Shown here: one piece after another, positions 13,050-18,813 of the stretch | Layout of the letters: the number at the start of each line of letters is the position of its first letter | How positions within the stretch are numbered: position 1 is the first letter of the stretch | Notes under the pieces: generated by a model | Databases searched by the model: none | Seen by the model: the letters and a program-made list of their open reading frames with translations, nothing else | Told to the model about the DNA's origin: nothing | Translations under genes and position numbers: made by a program | Source of the DNA: Bacteroidota bacterium | GTDB taxonomy: Bacteria; Bacteroidota; Bacteroidia; Chitinophagales; Chitinophagaceae | Length of the DNA: 18,813 bases | Assembly (NCBI GenBank): GCA_023426425.1 | Contig: JAFAAT010000194.1 | Span: 1 to 18,813 of the forward strand | Reading direction: 5' to 3'

Positions 13050-15818
13050 GTGAGAGTACAACGTTATATTATTGGCGCTTCGATATTGTCAATGGTGATT
13101 GCGCAGGAATCTGTGGCGCAGTTTCAGGGGCAAGTTTTCCAGCCGGATACATCATTTGCTGTGTTTGGGCCGGGAGGTGAGAAGTCGATAGGGTTTAGCG
13201 GAGGGTTTAACACTCCGCAGCTTGCGCTTGGGGACCTGAATGATGATGGGAAGGATGATCTAGTGGTGTTTGAGAAAGGTCCGGGACTGGTGAGGACATT
13301 CATTAATTATGGTACGGCGGGTAGTCCTAATTACCGGTACAGGCCGGAGTATCAGAAGCATTTTCCGAGGTGCAACAGCTACCTGAAGCTGATAGATTAT
13401 AACTGTGATGAGGTGCCTGATCTTCTCACCCGGGGCCTTGGTGGCTTCAGTGTTTATAGAGGTAGCTATGCAAATGGGGCGCTGACGTTTAGTTATTACA
13501 AGGATCTGTATTATAGTCCGCTGACGTTGAATGAGCAGGATTTTGAGTTTACGCAGTTTCCTCCACCGCAGTGGAAGCAGTATGGTCAGGGCTGGAGCAG
13601 GGTGACCTCTGGAGATAATCCATATGTTTTGCCGCAATCGGGGAGTGGCATGGGGCGTTTTAACAGTGATAATCTTTCGATGAACAGTACGGCGACACTG
13701 GTCTCAAAGCCGTTTAGGATTTCGGCGCAGCTTGGGAACCATGGCAGCATTTCATTCTGGATGTACCGTGATGATGCGGCTGGTGCAGATAGTCTTTCGG
13801 TGTATATAAGTCATGATACCACGCTGAACAATGCTTATTATATTGCCAGGATTGCCAGACAGCGCACTTTGAATCAGCCAGACACGAAGCCAGTGAATGG
13901 TTGGTATGAATATAATTTTCAGATACCTTCTTCCATTATTGGGAACCCGCTATATCTTATATTCAAGGGTATCAGTAAGGGAGGTAATAATATTTACATT
14001 GATAAAATTAAGTGGATTTCAAGTCCGCCATTTGGTGATGTGAATGCGTATGTTGATCCCGGGGGAGACATACCTGGGGTGGCTGATGTGGATGGAGACG
14101 GAGATCTTGATTTTTTTGCCTTCAACATCAGCGGAGCCTATATGAATTTTTACAAGAATTACAGGGTTGAGGACGCGCTGCATTGTGACAGTATCAGGGT
14201 GAATCTTAAAGATGCGTGCTGGGGGAAAGTGTACCAGGGATGGGATATGACGCAGACTTTGGGGATAAACTGTGACGGTGTGCAGCCAAACATTCCACCT
14301 GCGAAGACTACGCACACGGGGAATACGCTATGCTTTTTAGATTATGATGCGGATGGTGACTATGATTATCTGAATGGAAGTATTTCCTTTTCGAATATAC
14401 AGTTTTTGAGGAACGGGAAGGTGCAGCATTCGCACCCGATTGATACGATTATAGCCCAGGATACCATGTGGGGTGATAATGGACATGTGATGGAGATGGT
14501 TCAGTGGCCTGCGGCGTTCTGGCTGGATTTTGACCAGGATGGCAAGAAAGATCTGATGTTTAGTCCTAATGCGGACAATGCATCGGAGAACTACCGAAAC
14601 GTTTCCTGGTATAGGAATACGGGCACTGCTTCGAGTCCGTCGTATACCTATCAGGGGGATTCTGTGCTGGCGAAGGAGACCATTGAAGCTGGTGCTGCAT
14701 CGTACCCGATGCTATATGACTACAATAAGGATGGGAAGCCGGATCTGTTTGTAGGTGGGGAAGGGTTTTATCAGAGTAATGGGACGCTGAGAGCGCGCAT
14801 GTCTTACTATGAGAATACGAGTACGGCGGGCAATCCTGCGTTTACTTTGGTGGATGAAGATTTTCTGGGGCTGTTTGCTCATAACTTCCGTGGTATATAT
14901 CCGGCAGTGGGTGACCTTAACAATGATGGGAAGGATGATCTGGTGATTGGGCACAGTGATGGTACGCTAAGCTTGTACAAGAACAATGCATCAGGTGGTG
15001 CAGTGCAGCCAGACTGGCAGCTGGAGCAACTGGTGTTGACTGACAAGAACAGTGTGAATATAGATTCTGTGCAACATGCAGCACCATTTATTTATGATAT
15101 TGACAAGGATGGGAAAAAGGATTTGTTGATTGGGGGTCAGTCAGGCTGGATATTCTACTATAAGAATACGGGGAACACGAATGAGTTGAAGCTCGAGTAC
15201 CAGACGAACAGGCTTGGGATGGCAATTGCAGATCCGCATAATGGTTTTTCGGGATACAGTGTGCCTTTTATTGGGCGTATTGATAATTCGCCGAATGAGT
15301 TTTTGCTGATAGGAAGTAACTCAGGTTCTATCTATCGCTACACTGGATTTCAAAATGGAAACGTGACGGTGCCTTACCAGATGATTGATACAATTTATTC
15401 TGAAATTAACGGCGAGCTTGGAAAGTGGTCTGGTATGCGTTCTGCTCCTGCGGTGGCGGATATAGATGGGGATGGGAAGTATGAGATGGTTGTTGGTAAT
15501 ATTTTGGGTGGTGTGAATATCTACAAGCAGGTGCAAATGGTGAATGTGCCAGAAGTTACGACGGGAGGCGGTCAGCTCCAGGTATTCCCGAACCCTGCGA
15601 AAGAAGTAGTGTATGTTGGGTGGGGAGAGGAGCTGAATGAGCGTGAGAAGGAAGTGGGTATTTATTCTATCACTGGTCAGAAGTTAGTTAGTCAAACTAT
15701 TGGAGCGGGAGTTTCGGGAGCTGAAGTTTCTGTGAAAGAACTTGCTGCCGGTACTTATGTGTTTGTTGTTACTTCTGGTAAGACCCGGAAGGTGGCGAGG
15801 GTGGTGGTGCTGGAGTAG
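13050..15818 (+). CDS. Large secreted FG-GAP/VCBS repeat protein with T9SS C-terminal sorting domain
   Basis: 922 residues from a GTG at 13050; no upstream in-frame ATG exists after the TGA at 13023, and a later ATG would break the signal peptide. Signal peptide 1-24 (cut after VAQ). About nine DxDxDG-type calcium-binding repeats appear at roughly 62-70, 116-124 (degenerate), 346-354, 431-439, 493-501, 557-565, 622-630, 683-691 and 804-812, enough for an integrin-alpha-like beta-propeller. Residues about 172-326 interrupt the repeats with a separate jelly-roll-like domain (MNSTATLVSKPF, SISFWMYRDD, NIYIDKIKW), reminiscent of MAM or choice-of-anchor domains. The C-terminus (843-922) is a type A T9SS sorting domain: LQVFPNPAKEVVYV, VGIYSITGQKLV, LAAGTYVFVV. 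Predicted to be exported and attached to or released from the cell surface; ligand unknown. It lies 50 bases after the SDR gene with no terminator seen between them. Confidence 0.93.
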   Translation: MRVQRYIIGASILSMVIAQESVAQFQGQVFQPDTSFAVFGPGGEKSIGFSGGFNTPQLALGDLNDDGKDDLVVFEKGPGLVRTFINYGTAGSPNYRYRPEYQKHFPRCNSYLKLIDYNCDEVPDLLTRGLGGFSVYRGSYANGALTFSYYKDLYYSPLTLNEQDFEFTQFPPPQWKQYGQGWSRVTSGDNPYVLPQSGSGMGRFNSDNLSMNSTATLVSKPFRISAQLGNHGSISFWMYRDDAAGADSLSVYISHDTTLNNAYYIARIARQRTLNQPDTKPVNGWYEYNFQIPSSIIGNPLYLIFKGISKGGNNIYIDKIKWISSPPFGDVNAYVDPGGDIPGVADVDGDGDLDFFAFNISGAYMNFYKNYRVEDALHCDSIRVNLKDACWGKVYQGWDMTQTLGINCDGVQPNIPPAKTTHTGNTLCFLDYDADGDYDYLNGSISFSNIQFLRNGKVQHSHPIDTIIAQDTMWGDNGHVMEMVQWPAAFWLDFDQDGKKDLMFSPNADNASENYRNVSWYRNTGTASSPSYTYQGDSVLAKETIEAGAASYPMLYDYNKDGKPDLFVGGEGFYQSNGTLRARMSYYENTSTAGNPAFTLVDEDFLGLFAHNFRGIYPAVGDLNNDGKDDLVIGHSDGTLSLYKNNASGGAVQPDWQLEQLVLTDKNSVNIDSVQHAAPFIYDIDKDGKKDLLIGGQSGWIFYYKNTGNTNELKLEYQTNRLGMAIADPHNGFSGYSVPFIGRIDNSPNEFLLIGSNSGSIYRYTGFQNGNVTVPYQMIDTIYSEINGELGKWSGMRSAPAVADIDGDGKYEMVVGNILGGVNIYKQVQMVNVPEVTTGGGQLQVFPNPAKEVVYVGWGEELNEREKEVGIYSITGQKLVSQTIGAGVSGAEVSVKELAAGTYVFVVTSGKTRKVARVVVLE

Positions 15819-15841
15819 TATAATGTAAACTTGAATAAGAG

Positions 15842-15885
15842 GCCCGTATTTCTCATGTAAATGTAAAATGCGGGCTTTTTTATTT
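15842..15885 (+). terminator. Rho-independent terminator of the FG-GAP gene
   Basis: A 10-bp stem GCCCGTATTT (15842-15851) / AAATGCGGGC (15866-15875) with one G·U pair, followed by TTTTTTATTT, 23 bases after the stop. Confidence 0.82.
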
Positions 15886-15923
15886 CTGCGGTGCCTAACC
15901 ATCATTTAAAATTTACTGTCTCG

Positions 15924-15931
15924 TATATTTG
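15924..15931 (+). promoter_or_regulatory. Promoter -7 box of the GEVED/Ig/PKD gene
   Basis: TATATTTG matches TAnnTTTG exactly, 76 bases before the ATG at 16007. No clear TTG stands at the -33 position. The expected start is near 15938, giving a leader of about 69 bases. Confidence 0.45.
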
Positions 15932-15932
15932 T

Positions 15933-15952
15933 GCACTTCTTTTTTGAAGTGC
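15933..15952 (+). promoter_or_regulatory. Hairpin at the predicted transcription start
   Basis: Perfect 7-bp stem GCACTTC (15933-15939) / GAAGTGC (15946-15952) with a six-T loop, immediately after the -7 box and overlapping the predicted start site. It lacks a downstream T tract, so it is not a usual terminator; it could be an operator or an mRNA 5' structure. Confidence 0.35.
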
Positions 15953-16006
15953 CAATCATCTGGAGTTGAGAGCCCAATACAACACCGATATCTGAATTTA
16001 GAACTA

Positions 16007-18813
16007 ATGAAACAAACCTTAGTGTTCTTGTTTGCAGCAGCCTGCAGCATGTTATCTTCCAGTGCGACTGCACAATCTACTATTTCCACCACGACTAGTT
16101 TTGCTAACAACAATGGCACCGGAACGGTGACCTTTAATTTGCAAAACACCAATGGGTTTGGTGTGATCATTACTGATGTTGAAGGTGTGGCCAGTGCAAG
16201 TGGTGCTTCCATTGCTGAAATCTGGTACAAGACTACCCCGGTGAATGGGGCACCCGGAGCGATTTCTGCGGCGAATGGATGGACATTGATTGCGTCTCAG
16301 CCATTCACTGCGATAGCGAATACTACGACCACTAATACCCAGCCGTTTTTGACGGGGTTGAATTTTATTTTGCCAGCAAATACGACCTGGGGTTTTGCGG
16401 TGACTGCGTATGCCGGAACCGCCACTCGCCAACGATATTATACGCATCCTGCCGGGACATCGACACACTCGGCAGGTGGCGTGAACCTCATAACCGGGAC
16501 TAATATTGGATATGGTGGAGGCGTGCCTCCGACAGCGCCTGGCAATCATCCACGTGGATGGATAGGTAAGATCAGTTTTATTCCTGCAATTCCTTGTACT
16601 GGTACGCCGGTTGCGGGACCTGCAGTGGCGACAGGTACCTGTCCTGTGAATGTAACGCTGCAGAATAATCCAGGGGTGAGTAACCTCACCTACCAATGGC
16701 AGATGAAAGACCAGTGTGGCAATACCTGGACGGATATACCGGGTGCGACAAACCTGAGCTATCCGGTGACCAATCAGCCCAATGCGACGGAGTACAGAGT
16801 TGTGGTGACATGTACCGGGAGCGGTCTGAGTGATGTTTCAGGTACCGTACTTGTCAACTCGGTTCCGCCTTGTTACTGTGCCTCGGCAGCTACTTCTGCG
16901 CTGTATGAAGATATAACCAATGTTACGGTGGGCAGTCTTAATAACTCCACCCCATGTGTAGGGACGAACGGTAATACTTATTCAAACTTCACCTCATTGC
17001 CACCGCTTACTTTGCTTAAGGGAGCGACGGTTCCGTACTCTATTACAATTTCGAATTGTGGAACGGTTAACCACTCTAATGGTACTGCGATATTTATTGA
17101 CTATAACAGGAATGGTACGTTTGAGCCGACGGAGAAAGTTGCGTTTACGGCTGCAAATGCGACAGGGGCAAACACCTTTACTGGTAGCTTTATTGTTAGT
17201 CCGGCTGCCTCCTCGGGTGTGACAGGAATGAGAGTGATCAATTCAAGCACAACAACGGGTGCTAGCCTTACAGGATGTGACTCTTATACCTATGGTGAAA
17301 CAGAGGATTATCTTGTGAATATTTTGTATGCTCCTCAGGCGACAGGTGCCGGTGTGTATTGCTCGGGGGATACGGTCAGGCTGGTAGGTTCCGCACCCGG
17401 AATTACTAACCCGGAGTATATCTGGACAGGTCCGGGCGGGCAGCTGCTGGATACGAGTGCGACTCTGGTGATTCCTAATATTCAGACGGGCCAGTCAGGA
17501 AATTATACACTTCGAATTCTGAGCTATCCCTGTGGTGGAGGCGGAACACCAGATACTTCTGGTCCGCAGGCGGTGAATGTGACCGTGAATCAGCGTCCGA
17601 ATCCGCCGATTGTGGCACCGCTGATTACTTATTGCCAGTTTGATAAGTTTGACACTATTCCGATTTTCGGTCAGAATCTTGTTTGGTACTCTGTGGCCAC
17701 TGGTGGTACTGGTTCAACGGTTGCACCGGTGATCAATACCAACAACTATGGAACGTTTACCTACTATGTTTCTCAGAACATTAATGGTTGTGAAAGTCAG
17801 AGGGCGCCTGTTACTTTCAATGTGGTGCCCAAACCAGCACCGCCTACAGTGATTTCTCCTGTTGTGTACTGCCAGGGTGAAGCACCGGCACCGTTAGTGG
17901 CTACCGGCCAGAATATCAGATGGTACAATGTACCGACGGGAGGTGCAGGAACTTCAATCACTCCTACACCTGGGACGAATGCCCAGGGCACCTTCACCTG
18001 GTATGTAAGCCAGACAGTGGCCGGATGTGAAAGTGAGCGGGTACCTGTAGAGGTGAAGGTGAACTATGTGCCAAATGCGCTAATCACTATGGTGCGGGAC
18101 TATGTCTGTCAGTATGATACTATTTCTCTGGGATATTTTGGGAATGCAGACAGTGCTGCCAACTATCTGTGGACACTACCTACGGGAGCAGCGATTGTTC
18201 AGGGTTCGGGCCAGGGGCCAGTAACGATTCGCTTTGACTCTGCAGGTCTTCAACGCGTAAGGCTTCAGGTGGATAATGGTGGTTGTGTAGGACCAGTAAG
18301 CTACCTGGATGTGCCGGTTAGACTTTCTCCGGTACTGGATGTGGATGTACAGGACAATGCCTGCGAGGGTGAAGTGGTGAATGTCGCTATCAGCTACTCT
18401 ACTACAGGCATCGATCATCATGAGTGGGACTTCCAGGGTGGTGTAAGGTCTTACGGAGCTGAGACTTCTGGTCCTTATGGCATCAGCTGGCCTACTCCGG
18501 GTCAGAAGGTAATCACTGTGGTGGCAACTGATAACGAATGTAAGTCTCTGCCTGTGCGCGACACCATTGATATTCGTCCACTGCCTGCTGTGGGCATAGG
18601 CCTGAGCAAGTATGATAATATCTGCGCTGGTGATACCATTGCAGTAAGAGCACCATATGATGCAAATGCAAGCTATCAGTGGCTGCCTTCCCAATACTTC
18701 AGGGACGGTGCCGGTGGACATGAGCAAATGGCAGTGGTAGACCAGATGGGATATATCTACCTGAATGTGACTAATGAGTTTAACTGCCGCGCCACAGACA
18801 GCGTATGGGTACA
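16007..18813 (+). CDS. Large secreted GEVED / Ig-like / PKD surface protein, C-terminus cut by window edge
   Basis: ATG at 16007 and 935 codons open to the right edge. Signal peptide 1-23 (MKQTLVFLFAAACSMLSSSATAQ spans it; C13 does not form a lipobox). Residues 24 to about 205 are a Thr/Asn-rich beta domain; then an Ig-like unit (about 207-286, LTYQWQMKDQCGNTWTDIPG). A GEVED domain occupies about 289-439, with IFIDYNRNGTFEPTEK and the hallmark YGETEDYLVNI. Another Ig-like unit (445-528) is followed by two tandem CHU_C-associated Ig-like repeats (530-607 and 608-687), sharing the pattern YCQ, then GQN..WY, TGG.G, G.FT.YVSQ....GCES.R. Two PKD-like units (from about 690) and the start of another follow. 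This architecture is typical of T9SS-exported adhesin-like proteins; the sorting domain is presumably beyond the edge. Ligand unknown. Confidence 0.9.
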   Translation, partial: MKQTLVFLFAAACSMLSSSATAQSTISTTTSFANNNGTGTVTFNLQNTNGFGVIITDVEGVASASGASIAEIWYKTTPVNGAPGAISAANGWTLIASQPFTAIANTTTTNTQPFLTGLNFILPANTTWGFAVTAYAGTATRQRYYTHPAGTSTHSAGGVNLITGTNIGYGGGVPPTAPGNHPRGWIGKISFIPAIPCTGTPVAGPAVATGTCPVNVTLQNNPGVSNLTYQWQMKDQCGNTWTDIPGATNLSYPVTNQPNATEYRVVVTCTGSGLSDVSGTVLVNSVPPCYCASAATSALYEDITNVTVGSLNNSTPCVGTNGNTYSNFTSLPPLTLLKGATVPYSITISNCGTVNHSNGTAIFIDYNRNGTFEPTEKVAFTAANATGANTFTGSFIVSPAASSGVTGMRVINSSTTTGASLTGCDSYTYGETEDYLVNILYAPQATGAGVYCSGDTVRLVGSAPGITNPEYIWTGPGGQLLDTSATLVIPNIQTGQSGNYTLRILSYPCGGGGTPDTSGPQAVNVTVNQRPNPPIVAPLITYCQFDKFDTIPIFGQNLVWYSVATGGTGSTVAPVINTNNYGTFTYYVSQNINGCESQRAPVTFNVVPKPAPPTVISPVVYCQGEAPAPLVATGQNIRWYNVPTGGAGTSITPTPGTNAQGTFTWYVSQTVAGCESERVPVEVKVNYVPNALITMVRDYVCQYDTISLGYFGNADSAANYLWTLPTGAAIVQGSGQGPVTIRFDSAGLQRVRLQVDNGGCVGPVSYLDVPVRLSPVLDVDVQDNACEGEVVNVAISYSTTGIDHHEWDFQGGVRSYGAETSGPYGISWPTPGQKVITVVATDNECKSLPVRDTIDIRPLPAVGIGLSKYDNICAGDTIAVRAPYDANASYQWLPSQYFRDGAGGHEQMAVVDQMGYIYLNVTNEFNCRATDSVWV

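Noticed and set aside
16052..16696. A 214-residue minus-strand open frame.
   Set aside because: It is antisense to the signal peptide and first domains of the GEVED/Ig/PKD protein; the product is Arg/Ser/Cys-rich without any family resemblance.
18176..18727. A 183-residue minus-strand open frame.
   Set aside because: It is antisense to the PKD-like units, whose plus-strand frame continues without a stop.

Overview
The window looks like a chromosomal segment of a Bacteroidota bacterium, most likely from the Chitinophagaceae. Three things point there: two large secreted proteins of the type IX secretion (T9SS) kind (FG-GAP repeats with a C-terminal sorting domain, and a GEVED/Ig/PKD protein); families typical of the phylum (DUF4919-like, a secreted carboxypeptidase-regulatory-like protein, Mrp without a CxxC motif); and promoter-like boxes of the Bacteroidota form TAnnTTTG. 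No tRNA, rRNA, CRISPR array, insertion sequence, integrase or phage gene was seen. Taxonomy is inferred from protein style only.

Layout. 1-1390 (-) is the N-terminal 463 residues of a RecQ-family helicase that runs off the left edge. Its start codon overlaps the end of a small gene (1383-1850, -) that I read as a possible psi/HolD-like protein with a uracil-DNA-glycosylase-type fold. Divergent from that pair is ilvE (1949-3016, +), closed by a strong terminator. A four-to-five-copy 11-bp tandem array follows, then a secreted CarboxypepD_reg-like protein (3274-3915, -). The Fe-S carrier ATPase gene mrp/apbC (4062-5159, +) converges on a SAM methyltransferase (5199-5864, -).

A run of minus-strand genes follows: hutI (8618-9859), efp (7936-8502), accB (7332-7832) and accC (5941-7278). 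efp-accB-accC is probably one transcription unit making elongation factor P and the biotin carrier and biotin carboxylase subunits of acetyl-CoA carboxylase, with a terminator-like hairpin between accB and accC. hutI (histidine degradation) seems to have its own promoter and terminator. Upstream lie a DUF4919-like secreted protein (9915-10628, -) and phoH (10727-11731, -). A 446-bp gene-free stretch holds a second 11-bp-period array. An SDR oxidoreductase (12178-12999, +), a 922-residue FG-GAP T9SS cargo protein (13050-15818, +) and the first 935 residues of a GEVED/Ig-like/PKD surface protein (16007 to the right edge, +) complete the window.

Most of the content is ordinary housekeeping. The points most worth a second look are: an EF-P whose tip loop resembles the EfpL/YeiP type (TARAA) and not PGKG; the HolD/UDG-like small protein coupled to RecQ; the accB/accC intercistronic hairpin; and two unrelated-looking 11-bp-period intergenic arrays that share a TAAA phase. 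I did not find a clearly new multi-gene system.
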